Of a DNA stretch of 64,000 bases, positions 1-8,870 are shown one piece after another. The stretch covers positions 212,807 to 276,806 of the forward strand of contig NZ_JACHTD010000004.1 of NCBI RefSeq assembly GCF_014145665.1, read 5' to 3'. The notes below the pieces were generated by a model. That model worked only from the letters and a program-made list of their open reading frames with translations. It was not told the origin of the DNA and made no database searches. This DNA is from Myroides sp. NP-2 (GTDB lineage Bacteria; Bacteroidota; Bacteroidia; Flavobacteriales; Flavobacteriaceae). The position numbers and the translations under genes were made by a program. Position 1 is the first letter of the stretch. Every line of letters begins with the position of its first letter.

Positions 1-328
1 GATCTTCCTTTTTGAGCTCAATGAGCAAATAGTTTACTGAAGGTAAGTCAACGTTTTTTAAGGTTTCATCATCTCGTATAAAAGCCTCTTGTTTGAAGTA
101 TAAATGTTCAATTGAACCCGTTGAAGCTTGCATCTGGTTCTTGTTCTTCTCTAACACCTTTAACAACTGCTCGTTGTATAACATACTCAGGTGATTGCAC
201 TCATCTCGGGTGAGAAATAAAGGAGCGATTTTCGAATTGTGGTTGTAAATAGCGAATACTTGAAGGACGATAGGATCATCGAGATTCAAGAACAATTCAA
301 TGGGTGGGGTTAATTCTAAATTTTTCAT
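1..328 (-). CDS. Hypothetical protein, N-terminal part only
   Basis: An open frame runs leftward from ATG at 328-326 to the window edge without a stop, giving 109 codons that begin MKNLELTPPIELFLNL. The visible part is soluble, with no signal peptide or membrane segment, and mixes acidic and hydrophobic residues; I do not recognise a family. The start is the first Met of the frame, and the region to its right is A+T-rich non-coding DNA. It is transcribed away from the TPR-AraC gene, so the two are divergent with about 680 bp between them. The C-terminal part lies outside the window, so function cannot be assigned. Confidence 0.6.
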   Translation of the reverse strand, partial: MKNLELTPPIELFLNLDDPIVLQVFAIYNHNSKIAPLFLTRDECNHLSMLYNEQLLKVLEKNKNQMQASTGSIEHLYFKQEAFIRDDETLKNVDLPSVNYLLIELKKED

Positions 329-822
329 AGCAATGGATTTTTGTTTTTCTCTTAAATATAAGCAATTATTTGTGTAGTATTTTTTATATAACGAATTATT
401 TATTGCGATTAGTATAGAGTAGGTGTGTATATTCGTGTTAAAAATGAATAAACAAACAAGAGATAGTGCCCTTAAATACCGTCAAATAAGAAAAGTATAC
501 ACTGACATTTGTTTTCAATGCCAAGAATAAGAACAGCAAAAGTAAGAGGAATGAACACTAATGAACTAAAAAAATAATGTGTTTTAATTTTTTGATATAC
601 AGTGTTTTAGTTTATGTTACCCTTGTTGTATTACGCAATTCGTAAAGAGTTTTTTTTTAATTTAAGAAATAAATGTTAAATATTTGTAAATGAAAAGACT
701 GCAAGTATTTTATTGTTAGTAAATAACAAATTTATGAGTCAGATTGAAAGCACATTTAGAATATAGGTAATAAATCGTTTATTAAAATTAGAATCAGGTC
801 CCCAATTTGATTTTTGAGTTAC

Positions 823-830
823 TATATTTG
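823..830 (+). promoter_or_regulatory. Candidate -7 box (TATATTTG)
   Basis: This matches the Bacteroidota -7 consensus TAnnTTTG exactly, but there is no TTG at the expected 19-21 bp upstream. Initiation here would start only a few bases before the hairpin at 843, so it cannot simply be the promoter of the gene at 1011. Confidence 0.3.
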
Positions 831-842
831 TGTTTGATATTC

Positions 843-869
843 AGCCTATGTTTTTACATAGGCTTTTTT
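843..869 (+). terminator. Rho-independent terminator-like hairpin
   Basis: An 8-bp perfect stem (843-850 with 857-864, loop of 6) is followed by a T run. It points rightward but has no gene on its left on this strand, so it may end a short untranslated RNA or act as an attenuator. Confidence 0.5.
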
Positions 870-1010
870 GAGTTGCTCTATATGTAGAACTCGTCCTGCA
901 TAGCGCAGAGAAACGCAGAACCTATAGCAAGATAGTACGGTATATACATTTCTATTATAATAAATATAAGCACTTCCTATTTATGGAATTGAGTATAAAA
1001 TTACAATTTA

Positions 1011-2564
1011 ATGAACTTTAGAATAATATTTTGTATTCTGATTACGGTTTCTGGCTACACTCAAAACACTTCATTTGATAGCCTCTATGCGCATGTAAAA
1101 ACAGTAGCTTTGACTTCCACGCCTCAAGAGGTTTTAATGCAAATTTCTGATTTAGAGCAATTGACAAGTACGCCTGCGCAAGTAATAGAGGTCTATCTAT
1201 TAAAAGCCTCTTTACTGCGGCAATACGGTCTGCGCGATAAGGCCATTGCAACGCTCCAAAAGGCGGATAGCTTTGCAGTAAACGCCCAACACATAATTTT
1301 AAAAGCGAGAATACAAGGCACTTTGTCCACCTTGTATCGAGAAAATGGTATAGAGAGCTTAGGTAAGCTCGCTTTGGTAAAGGCCAAGCATTGGTCTAAG
1401 AAAGTCAAAGATCCGTTAGAATTGGCTGTATTAAATGGAAATTTACTGCAAGAACAGGCGTACTACTACATGAACAGTGCCCAATTTAGTGAAGCCATCA
1501 CAGCGTTAACACAAGGAAGACGCGAATTTGAAAAAGTAGAACACCCACAACAGCGCTTCTTTTATCTAGCAACTACGGATCAATTAATTGGGGACAACTA
1601 TATTCAATTGGGAAACTTAGACCTTGCCGTAAAAACGTTGAATCTCGCTCTAGCTGAATTACAAGGCTCCAATAATCCACAAAGCCCATTGAAGGGGTTT
1701 ATTTACAGGAATTTAGGCGAATCCTATCTCAAAAGCCAAGATTATGAAACATCCTTACTTTTTTTGAACAACGCCATTGATGTTGCCGAACAATCTGGTT
1801 TTCTCTCCCTAAAAAAACAAGTTTTTGCCACGCTAAAAGAGTATGCCAAACAGAGAGAAGATAGAGAAATGTACGTGAACTACAATGAAAAGTATATCCA
1901 ACTCGTCGAACAAGAACTCCAAGTACAAGCTAAAATTGCCAATTACTTGGTAGCGTCTTATTATGAGAAAGAAGGGGAACTCACCTTAGCGTATACTAAT
2001 TACGTCTACTATAGCTTGTCAATTGTTGGTGGCATCCTACTTTTTTTATCCTATTCGCTATATCACAGACGTCAGCTGCTTAAACGAAATCCCAAAACCC
2101 AGGCAGTTCCTGTTTCAACTGCTGTTGTAGAAGTAGTAGAATGGAAAGGGGAGTTGGCACCCGAAAATAACGACATAGGCATCGATTACAACTATATTTC
2201 CAAAGAGATGGAAGAACTCATCCTCAGTGGAATTGCATCCTTTGAGTATCACAAGGGGTTTTTAAAACACGAAATTTCTTTGAGTAAACTCGCTAGTCAA
2301 ATAGGCGTTAATCACCGCTATCTGTCCTACGTCATTAAACACCATAAACAACAAGATTTTTCCAGCTATATCAATACATTGCGCATTGATTATATTGTTG
2401 AGTTACTCCAGAAAAATCCCGAAATGCTCAAGTACAAAATTAGCTATTTGGCAGACTTATGCGGTTTTGCCTCTCACAGTCGTTTTACCATTACTTTTAA
2501 GCGAATCAAAGGAATGTCTCCTTCTGCTTTTATCGAGCAAATCCAAAATATAATATATAAGTAG
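1011..2564 (+). CDS. TPR-repeat membrane regulator with C-terminal AraC-type HTH
   Basis: The 517-residue protein starts with a short secretion signal (MNFRIIFCILITVSGYTQ) and has a helical TPR-like region to about residue 320. One membrane segment follows at roughly 330-350 (ending in basic HRRQLLKR), then a cytoplasmic AraC-type double HTH at about 425-515. The HTH shows the usual pattern: LASQIGVNHRYLSYVI, then a second helix pair around LADLCGFASHSRFTITFKRIKGMSPSAF. This TPR-TM-AraC design is common in Flavobacteriia and probably senses a periplasmic signal and regulates genes directly; the signal is unknown. It stands alone, with the SUKH-like gene 104 bp downstream. Confidence 0.85.
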   Translation: MNFRIIFCILITVSGYTQNTSFDSLYAHVKTVALTSTPQEVLMQISDLEQLTSTPAQVIEVYLLKASLLRQYGLRDKAIATLQKADSFAVNAQHIILKARIQGTLSTLYRENGIESLGKLALVKAKHWSKKVKDPLELAVLNGNLLQEQAYYYMNSAQFSEAITALTQGRREFEKVEHPQQRFFYLATTDQLIGDNYIQLGNLDLAVKTLNLALAELQGSNNPQSPLKGFIYRNLGESYLKSQDYETSLLFLNNAIDVAEQSGFLSLKKQVFATLKEYAKQREDREMYVNYNEKYIQLVEQELQVQAKIANYLVASYYEKEGELTLAYTNYVYYSLSIVGGILLFLSYSLYHRRQLLKRNPKTQAVPVSTAVVEVVEWKGELAPENNDIGIDYNYISKEMEELILSGIASFEYHKGFLKHEISLSKLASQIGVNHRYLSYVIKHHKQQDFSSYINTLRIDYIVELLQKNPEMLKYKISYLADLCGFASHSRFTITFKRIKGMSPSAFIEQIQNIIYK

Positions 2565-2668
2565 CTTCTAGTTCAGTGTTGCTGTGGTGTTACCAAAAAG
2601 TTATCTTATTGGGTGACTGTTGGTGGTGTTGTTTTTTTGCTGAAATTTAGTATATCAAAAGAAAGCAT

Positions 2669-3211
2669 ATGGAACAGTATAACAAGCATAGTTTTTTTGT
2701 AGAAGTAGGGGTGACAATTCCCTCAGGAAAAGAGGTTAATAAATTGCAAGTGCGATTTGGCTTTTCCGAAGAGATGCGCAAGTTGTTGTTGGTACAAAGC
2801 CAGGGCAACACAAGACATAGCCTTATGCAATCAGGGATCACGTCAGAGTCTTTAGAAGCTCTTGAAGGCGTGGTGGTTTGGTACACCCTCGATGGCTTAG
2901 ACGAGACGCTTGATATTATTGAACGCAACGAAGACTGCGTGCTGTCTGATTACTTGTTCGTTTTCGCACAAGATCACCTAGGAAATCAATATGCAGAAAT
3001 TACTAAAGGAAAATGGAAGGGACACATTGTGTGGCTCAATGCCTTGTACTACGCCGATGTCGATAGTTTGGAAGAATTGTTGGAAGAGTATAGTGACTCC
3101 GCTGAAGCGTCAATCGGACGCGTAGAGGATGAAACAGTGTTTCAGCTTCTCTATACGAGTCAACAATTAGTCGCCATGCAAGCCTCCTCCTTAGAGATGT
3201 TTCTGTGTTAA
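2669..3211 (+). CDS. SMI1/KNR4 (SUKH)-like protein
   Basis: A soluble, acidic 180-residue protein. The central stretch around residues 92-125 (DYLFVFAQDHLGNQYAEI, then GHIVWLNAL) resembles the SUKH/SMI1-KNR4 fold, where a strand-rich core ends in a V-x-W turn before an acidic helix (here DSLEELLEEY). SUKH proteins often act as immunity proteins to polymorphic toxins, but no toxin gene lies next to it, so an immunity role is only a guess. It could be an orphan. A good terminator hairpin follows at 3274. Confidence 0.6.
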   Translation: MEQYNKHSFFVEVGVTIPSGKEVNKLQVRFGFSEEMRKLLLVQSQGNTRHSLMQSGITSESLEALEGVVVWYTLDGLDETLDIIERNEDCVLSDYLFVFAQDHLGNQYAEITKGKWKGHIVWLNALYYADVDSLEELLEEYSDSAEASIGRVEDETVFQLLYTSQQLVAMQASSLEMFLC

Positions 3212-3273
3212 TCGATAAAAATAAAATTGCTTATTCCTATGAATAAGAATTGATGCGTTTTTTTAGTTTGTCA

Positions 3274-3307
3274 AGCCTGTATAAATTTTTTTATACAGGC
3301 TATTTTG
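3274..3307 (+). terminator. Terminator of the SUKH-like gene
   Basis: An 11-bp perfect stem (3274-3284 with 3291-3301) around a T-rich loop, followed by ATTTT. It lies 62 bp after the stop codon. Confidence 0.7.
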
Positions 3308-3330
3308 TAAAAAATAAAAGTGAACAGGAT

Positions 3331-3540
3331 GTGAGTGGTGAATGGTGAGTGGTGAATGGTGAGTGGTGCGTGGTGAGTGGTAATGGTGAGTGGTGAGTGG
3401 TGAGTGGTAAGTGGTGAGTGGTGAGTGGTAAGTGGTAAGTGGTGAGTGGTAAGTGGTGAGTGGTGAGTGGTAAGTGGTGAGTGGTGAATGGTAAGTGGTG
3501 AGTGGAATGGTGCGTGGTGAGTGGAATGGTGCGTGGTGAG
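3331..3540. repeat. Heptamer tandem repeat array (GTGRNTG units)
   Basis: About 210 bp made of roughly 30 copies of a 7-bp unit, mostly GTGAGTG with GTAAGTG, GTGAATG and GTGCGTG variants and three shortened units. All three frames of the minus strand stay open through it, as expected for a repeat whose length is not a multiple of three, so those frames are artefacts. Shorter stretches of the same repeat occur just after the stop at 13517 and at 34507-34540. Length variation by slippage is likely. Confidence 0.9.
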
Positions 3541-3564
3541 TCCATACTGAGTCCATAGTGAGTC

Positions 3565-3609
3565 CATAGTGACTCTAGTAAAACAAGGCTTTTTTATAGA
3601 GTCACTATG
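3565..3609. repeat. 13-bp inverted repeat next to the heptamer array
   Basis: CATAGTGACTCTA at 3565-3577 is the exact reverse complement of 3597-3609, with a 19-base loop. Additional partial copies of the same word (GAGTCCATAGT, GTCACTATG) lie on both sides, giving a small cluster of direct and inverted copies. Confidence 0.7.
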
Positions 3610-3666
3610 CAGTCACTATGGAAGTACAGCGTTGTTGTACCGACGATAACGGGTTCATAGGACGGT

Positions 3667-3700
3667 AAAAAAAAAGAGTGCCCTTTTGGGACACCCTCTT
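3667..3700 (-). terminator. Terminator of the DPP-IV-like peptidase gene
   Basis: Read on the minus strand, a GC-rich hairpin with small bulges (AGGGTGTCCC, loop AAAA, GGGCACTCT) is followed by nine T. It lies 24 bp past the stop of the gene ending at 3724. Confidence 0.7.
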
Positions 3701-3723
3701 ATATAGTTGTTTATTTTGATCGT

Positions 3724-5916
3724 TTATGGCCTTGGTTTAGCCAAGTAATCAAAGAAGTACTGCGCAATTTTAGTGTTTAAATGCACGCGATCCAATCCTC
3801 TCACATTGTGTTCGTGGTTTGGATACAAGAAGTAATCCACTTGTTTATTTGCTTTGATACACGCTTCTATAAACAGCATAGAATGTTGCTGAACCACAAC
3901 CGGATCCTGTGCCCCGTGAATAAGTAATAATTTGTTGTCTAGTTTTGACGCTTTGTTTAACAAGCTAGTGCGCTCATATCCTTCCGGATTTTCTTTTGGC
4001 GTATCCATATAGCGCTCCCCATACATAATTTCGTACATCTTCCAATCCATAACAGGACCACCTGCAACGCCTACTTTAAATACAGAAGGATAGTTAACCG
4101 ATAAGGATGTGGTCATAAAACCTCCATAACTCCATCCATACACACCGATTTTCGATTGATCGACATAGGGAAGTGTTTGTAAGTACTTCACACCAACCAT
4201 TTGATCAGCCATTTCATTTTGACCCAATTGACGGTGAATTACATGCTCAAAATCTTTTCCTCTGTTAAAACTACCTCTGTTGTCTACCGTAAAAACAATA
4301 TAGCCTTGTTGTGCCATATAGTGGAAGAATAACGAAGACCCTTCTAACCATGTATTGGTAATTAATTGCGCATGTGGACCCCCATAAACATATACCATCA
4401 CAGGATATGTTTTAGTTGCATCGAAATTAGTAGGGTAGATCATACGAGCATTTAATGGCGTTTTTCCATCAGCTGCTGTCAGGCTAAGAATTTCTGTTTT
4501 AGGCATCGTAATCACCCCTTGGTATGGATCCTTTGCCTGTAGTATTTCTACCTCTTTTTGATTAGAAGTTTGAACCAAAGACACGCGATTGGGAACGTCA
4601 TAGCTGTTAAATGAATCGAGGAATATGCTTTTGTCCGTGTTGAACAACGCCTCATGCGTACCTGAACGAGAGGTAAGCTGCTCTGTCTTTCCTTTTTTGA
4701 GGTTCACTTTAAAAACTTGTCGATCTAACCCTTGGTTAGTGACTCCCGTATAGTATATGTTTTTTCCCTCTGCATCAAATCCTATAAGATCAGAAACAAT
4801 CACCGATTCATGACCCAAGGTCTTGATTAATTTACCCGTTGTTGAATACAAATACATTTGGCGGTATCCGTCTTTTTCAGATAAATAAACAAAAGATTTA
4901 TTGTCTTCAGGATTGAAAACCAATCCTTGAGAAGGCTCTGTATAAGTCGTTGATTTCTCTTCAAATAATGTCGCTTCTAACGCTCCTGTTGCTGCGTTAT
5001 ACTTGTTGAGCTTCAGGTGATTCTGCTCGCGGTTTAACACCCCTACATAAACGTAATTCCCCGATGGATCCCAAGTTACCATCGTTAAAAACTGATCTTG
5101 ATCGCCTGTGGCTAACGTAATTTTGTTCTGCGTATAAACGTCGTAAATCACTAGAGAAACACGTTCATTTTCCATACCCGCCATCGGATATTTGATGTTT
5201 TTGTTCTCTGCTACACGTGGATCCCATTGTACTAATGGATAATCTGTAACTTGTGACTGATCGTTTCTGTAGTACAACAATTGCTCTTGTTTTGGACTCC
5301 ACCACATGCCTTTGTTTATGCCAAATTCATTGCGGTGTGTATTCGAACTACCATTGACAATAGCAGCATCTGTATCTTGTGTAACAGCTGTGATCTGCCC
5401 TTTTTTGTCTGCAATTTCAATATTGTTATCCGTTAACCACGCTACATATTCTTTGTTGCGCGATAAACTGTATTCTTGTCCGTGTACTGGAATTTTATGA
5501 ATCAAGCTAACTTGTTGATCCTGGGTGTTGTAGTGAAACAACCATCGAAACTTTCTAGCCGTATCTAGGACAGAAAAAGTCAATGTGTTTTCGTTTTTCC
5601 AAGCTAAATCACTAGGAAAAGATGTCAATTGAAAGCTCGCCTCAGAAATTGAAGACGTTAGTGCAGCTTGTAAATGAGCAACACTAAACAAAAATGAAGG
5701 CGTCCAATTTACCGCTTGTGTACGGATCAACAAGCTGTCTCGCTTAGCATTTAAGTGAGTGAACGCTTGGGCATCCTTCCAGCTCGGTTGGGTTAATCGC
5801 TCTGGAGCAAAAGAAGTGTACTGGCCTAAGGTAGCTTCTTGCATGGTAAGATTGCGCTGGGCAAAAAGTAAATTACCTGTAAGAAAAGCTAGGGCAAGTA
5901 GTTGTATTTTTTTCAT
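3724..5916 (-). CDS. Dipeptidyl peptidase IV-like serine peptidase (S9)
   Basis: A secreted S9 peptidase of 730 residues, expected to remove dipeptides from peptide N-termini in the periplasm or at the cell surface. The N-terminus is a signal peptide (MKKIQLLALAFLTGNLLFA), followed by the DPPIV_N beta-propeller and, from about residue 500, the alpha/beta-hydrolase domain. The catalytic triad is visible: Ser597 in GWSYGG, Asp671 in HGAQDP and His703 in NHEHNV. Spacing and length match bacterial DPP-IV. It is monocistronic, with its own terminator and a candidate promoter at 5945-5975. The exact dipeptide preference cannot be read from the sequence. Confidence 0.93.
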   Translation of the reverse strand: MKKIQLLALAFLTGNLLFAQRNLTMQEATLGQYTSFAPERLTQPSWKDAQAFTHLNAKRDSLLIRTQAVNWTPSFLFSVAHLQAALTSSISEASFQLTSFPSDLAWKNENTLTFSVLDTARKFRWLFHYNTQDQQVSLIHKIPVHGQEYSLSRNKEYVAWLTDNNIEIADKKGQITAVTQDTDAAIVNGSSNTHRNEFGINKGMWWSPKQEQLLYYRNDQSQVTDYPLVQWDPRVAENKNIKYPMAGMENERVSLVIYDVYTQNKITLATGDQDQFLTMVTWDPSGNYVYVGVLNREQNHLKLNKYNAATGALEATLFEEKSTTYTEPSQGLVFNPEDNKSFVYLSEKDGYRQMYLYSTTGKLIKTLGHESVIVSDLIGFDAEGKNIYYTGVTNQGLDRQVFKVNLKKGKTEQLTSRSGTHEALFNTDKSIFLDSFNSYDVPNRVSLVQTSNQKEVEILQAKDPYQGVITMPKTEILSLTAADGKTPLNARMIYPTNFDATKTYPVMVYVYGGPHAQLITNTWLEGSSLFFHYMAQQGYIVFTVDNRGSFNRGKDFEHVIHRQLGQNEMADQMVGVKYLQTLPYVDQSKIGVYGWSYGGFMTTSLSVNYPSVFKVGVAGGPVMDWKMYEIMYGERYMDTPKENPEGYERTSLLNKASKLDNKLLLIHGAQDPVVVQQHSMLFIEACIKANKQVDYFLYPNHEHNVRGLDRVHLNTKIAQYFFDYLAKPRP

Positions 5917-5944
5917 TCTATTGTGTGATTATTTTTAATGGTCA

Positions 5945-5975
5945 CTAAGGTAGGGCTTTTCTCTTTTCTGACCAA
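5945..5975 (-). promoter_or_regulatory. Candidate promoter of the peptidase gene
   Basis: On the minus strand, TTG is followed after 20 bp by TACCTTAG, one mismatch from TAnnTTTG. Initiation would fall about 20-25 bases before the ATG at 5916. Confidence 0.45.
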
Positions 5976-6320
5976 TAAGTTTGTGTGCTTGTCGTGGTGG
6001 TTGTGTTAGACGTATAGAGAAGTGGCAACATCATTCCGTATTTCAATGCGTTTAAAGTGCTAAAAATAGATTTATCTTAGAAGATTTACTTCTAAATGCA
6101 CGGATGAGCAAAAATATTCTATTAGGCAAATATTCTCATATTGAGAACAAGAAAGAAAGAATACTACTTATTTCGCTGTGAAAAGAAATAAGTATTGTTA
6201 AAAATAAGAGGGATTTTTTTAAACGCTGAAAATACACTAAAATCGATGGGAATTTTAAATTATTATATTTGATACAAGCAATCCTGTTGATTTTTATACT
6301 ATTTATCCTTTACTGTTAAA
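5976..6320. other. Divergent spacer, non-coding
   Basis: A+T-rich DNA between the peptidase and MarR genes. TATATTTG at 6264-6271 fits the -7 consensus and would start transcription about 45 bases before the MarR ATG, but the -33 element is unclear. I see no gene or strong structure. Confidence 0.4.
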
Positions 6321-6977
6321 ATGAACCACAAACTATTAATTGATTTTATGCACCTTCTTTTTGAGTTTGAAAAGGAGATGAAAGAAGAATTTACTTCTAT
6401 TTATGCACCAACCATAATGGGGTTTAAACAATGGATTCGAGATAAAAAAGTACAGGAAGAAGATCAAGAGCTTGGCTTAGAGGCATCCACAGAAAATACA
6501 GATCAACATATTGTGCTATCGTTTTTTAAGTTGGCCAATTACAGCAAAACGTATTGGCGATCGCTTTTGACAGATACACCTCTTGCCCTACCAGATAATC
6601 ATATCTTTTTAATGAATTTATGGAGGCATGGTGAAATGACCAAGATGGAACTCATCCGCAAGAGTACCCAAGAAAAAGCAACAGGTATGCAAATTATCAA
6701 TCGACTGATTGAGTTGAATTTTGTTAGTCAAAAAGATTCAGAAGTAGACAAAAGGAGTAAAATTGTTGAGATCACCTCCCTAGGTCGACAAGAACTAGAA
6801 ACCAATATGGACGACATACAGAAGATTTCTCAAGTCGTTAACGGTAGTTTAAAAGGGACAGAAAAGAAGATGTTGAATCAATTACTAAACAAGTTGACCC
6901 ACTTTCACGAAGAGGTGTTTAGCGAATCAAAAAGTAAAGAAGAGTTGATCTTTCTTATTGTCAATCACGAGAAATAG
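6321..6977 (+). CDS. MarR-family winged-helix transcriptional regulator
   Basis: A 218-residue protein with a helical N-terminal dimerisation region and a winged helix at about residues 95-165. Typical MarR features are there: a recognition helix near TGMQIINRLIELNFV, then a wing with basic DKRSKIVEITSLG before the last long helix. It is longer than a typical MarR (about 140-160 residues), with an extra acidic N-terminal stretch and a long C-terminal tail. It is convergent with the amino-acid permease and divergent from the peptidase. The ligand and targets are unknown; it could control either neighbour. Confidence 0.8.
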   Translation: MNHKLLIDFMHLLFEFEKEMKEEFTSIYAPTIMGFKQWIRDKKVQEEDQELGLEASTENTDQHIVLSFFKLANYSKTYWRSLLTDTPLALPDNHIFLMNLWRHGEMTKMELIRKSTQEKATGMQIINRLIELNFVSQKDSEVDKRSKIVEITSLGRQELETNMDDIQKISQVVNGSLKGTEKKMLNQLLNKLTHFHEEVFSESKSKEELIFLIVNHEK

Positions 6978-7005
6978 GGTTGAGTTTACGGTTAATAGTT
7001 TACTT

Positions 7006-7046
7006 GTTCGTTCTGCGGTTTGTACTCTACAAACCGCAGAACGAAC
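7006..7046. repeat. Perfect 19-bp inverted repeat between convergent genes
   Basis: 7006-7024 and 7028-7046 are exact reverse complements separated by CTC, with a GC-rich core (CTGCGGTTTG). It lies between the MarR stop and the permease stop and probably ends transcription from both sides, although neither side has a T run. The second arm ends just before the permease stop codon. Confidence 0.7.
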
Positions 7047-7049
7047 AGG

Positions 7050-8516
7050 TTATTGCCTTAAATCGACTTCTTTAAGTGGAATTACTTTGGTTTTATACTT
7101 GAATTTGTGGAAGAAGTAGAAGAACAAGAAAAAGGGAATACCCATATAGGTAATTAGTATTCCTTTCCAATCGACAATTCCTTCAAATATCATTTGGCTA
7201 TCCTGTCCGATGATTACAAATAAGCAGAGGACGAAAGCGAAGATAGGACCAAAGGGGAAGAGTTTGGCGCGGTAGACTAGTTTTTGGGTGTCATATCCTT
7301 GAGCGACGTAGGCTCTTCGGAAGCGGTAATGGCTAATGGCAATTCCCAACCAAGCGATGAAGCCGGTAAGTCCTGAAGCAGCAAGAATAAAGTCAACGGC
7401 TTGAGGTGTAACGGATTGAATAATAAAAATGAGTAGTACAATCAATGCTGTTGCCAATAGGGCTAGGATGGGTACTCCTTGTTTATTCGTTCGGCCAAAA
7501 GAGCGATGTGCCATACCGTCTTTTCCCATGGCATAAAGCATACGCGTAGAAGCGTACATACCCGAATTTCCAGCTGATAAGATTGAGGTTAAAATAACCG
7601 CATTCATCAAGGCGGCAGCAAAAGCCCAGTGTGCTTTTTCAAAGACTAGTGTAAAGGGCGATTTGGCAATTTCCGTAATATCGGCGCCCAAGAGTTGTGG
7701 ACTAGTATAAGGAATGATTAATCCAATTACAAAAATAGACAGAATGTAGAAAATGAGAATTCTCCAAAATACTTGTTTAATTGCTTTGGGGATGTTTTTC
7801 TCTGGATGTTCTGACTCACCTGCTGTAATGCCGATTAGCTCAGTACCCTGAAAAGAGAATCCCGCAATGAGGAAGACTCCTAGTACAGTCAAAAACTTGC
7901 CAGAAAACCCATCGCCTAGGAAAGGGGCGTCCCCTAGGGTAAAGTTGGTAAAGCCGATGTATTCTCCACCGAGGATCCCAAAAATAGTCAGCAATCCTAC
8001 AGCTAAAAAGACGATAACGGTGACCACCTTTATAAAGGCAAACCAGTATTCGGATTCGCCATAGGCCTTGACGGATAAGGTATTCAGACCTAAAATGACA
8101 AAAAAGAAACACAAGCTCCAAGCCCAAGGCGGAAGAATATTCATCGGTTCCCAATACGAGATGACCAATGCGGCAATAGAAACGTCTACAGCTACTGTAA
8201 TGACCCAGTTAAACCAATAATTCCACCCCAAAGCATAGCCCAATGATGGGTCGACAAATCGAGAAGCATAGGTGCTAAATGAACCAGATACGGGTAGATA
8301 GGTTGCCATTTCCCCTAAAGAAGTCATCAAGAAATAAACCATTACACCAATGGCTCCATAGGCCAATACAGCCCCTCCTGGACCTGCTTGTTGAATAGCT
8401 TCTCCACTTGCCATAAATAGCCCTGTTCCAATACATCCTCCAATGGCAATCATGGTGAGATGACGAGCTTTAAGTTTACGTTGTACGCCTGTTTGGCCGT
8501 GCTGTTGTTCTGTCAT
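7050..8516 (-). CDS. APC-family amino acid permease (LysP/AnsP type)
   Basis: A 12-segment inner-membrane proton/amino-acid symporter of 488 residues. The N-terminus has the family signature (RHLTMIAIGGCIGTGLF) in TM1, and GEMATYLPVSGSFSTYASRFV in the TM3 loop matches lysine and related permeases. I chose the internal Met at 8516 because LysP proteins begin shortly before this signature; an in-frame Met at 8579 would add 21 residues (KKKTEGLIRINSY...) unlike the family. The substrate is probably lysine or another amino acid and cannot be fixed here. It is monocistronic and convergent with the MarR gene. Confidence 0.88.
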   Translation of the reverse strand: MTEQQHGQTGVQRKLKARHLTMIAIGGCIGTGLFMASGEAIQQAGPGGAVLAYGAIGVMVYFLMTSLGEMATYLPVSGSFSTYASRFVDPSLGYALGWNYWFNWVITVAVDVSIAALVISYWEPMNILPPWAWSLCFFFVILGLNTLSVKAYGESEYWFAFIKVVTVIVFLAVGLLTIFGILGGEYIGFTNFTLGDAPFLGDGFSGKFLTVLGVFLIAGFSFQGTELIGITAGESEHPEKNIPKAIKQVFWRILIFYILSIFVIGLIIPYTSPQLLGADITEIAKSPFTLVFEKAHWAFAAALMNAVILTSILSAGNSGMYASTRMLYAMGKDGMAHRSFGRTNKQGVPILALLATALIVLLIFIIQSVTPQAVDFILAASGLTGFIAWLGIAISHYRFRRAYVAQGYDTQKLVYRAKLFPFGPIFAFVLCLFVIIGQDSQMIFEGIVDWKGILITYMGIPFFLFFYFFHKFKYKTKVIPLKEVDLRQ

Positions 8517-8870
8517 TTTTTGTCGTTTAAAACAAATGTAACTATTAATACGAATTAGTCCCTCTGTTTTCTTTTTCAATATGTGAAAAATATATGCAAT
8601 CAGGGAAACCTATTTAGTATATTAAGATGTTTTTCCGCCAAATGTGCCATATAGTGGTAAAATCGTACTGTTATTGTTATGTTAAAAATTAAATTTTTAT
8701 ACTTATTTAAAGAATTTAAATTTAAAATATATCGTTTAATTTTTGATAAAAATATGATTATTAATTCATAATGATGCTAAATTAGTTACTCCTATGTGAT
8801 TTTGGTGTTGTTTTTACTGGAAAACATATTAACTTAGTTTTAAAATTCAGTAGAAAATAAACATAAAGTT
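8517..8870. other. Divergent non-coding spacer
   Basis: Very A+T-rich region between the permease and the first surface-protein gene. It must hold both promoters, but no clear TTTG-N19-TAnnTTTG pair could be picked out. Confidence 0.4.

Larger units (their letters stand above)
329..1010. other. Non-coding A+T-rich spacer between divergent genes
   Basis: No credible gene is seen here; the longest start-to-stop frames are only a few tens of codons. The left half is poly-A/T-rich. It holds one TAnnTTTG box (823-830) and one intrinsic terminator-like hairpin (843-869), listed separately. Confidence 0.5.

Noticed and set aside
3263..3567. Three overlapping minus-strand frames encoding HSPLTT-type repeats
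   Set aside because: They are created by the heptamer DNA repeat, which keeps all frames open; no start signal or family.
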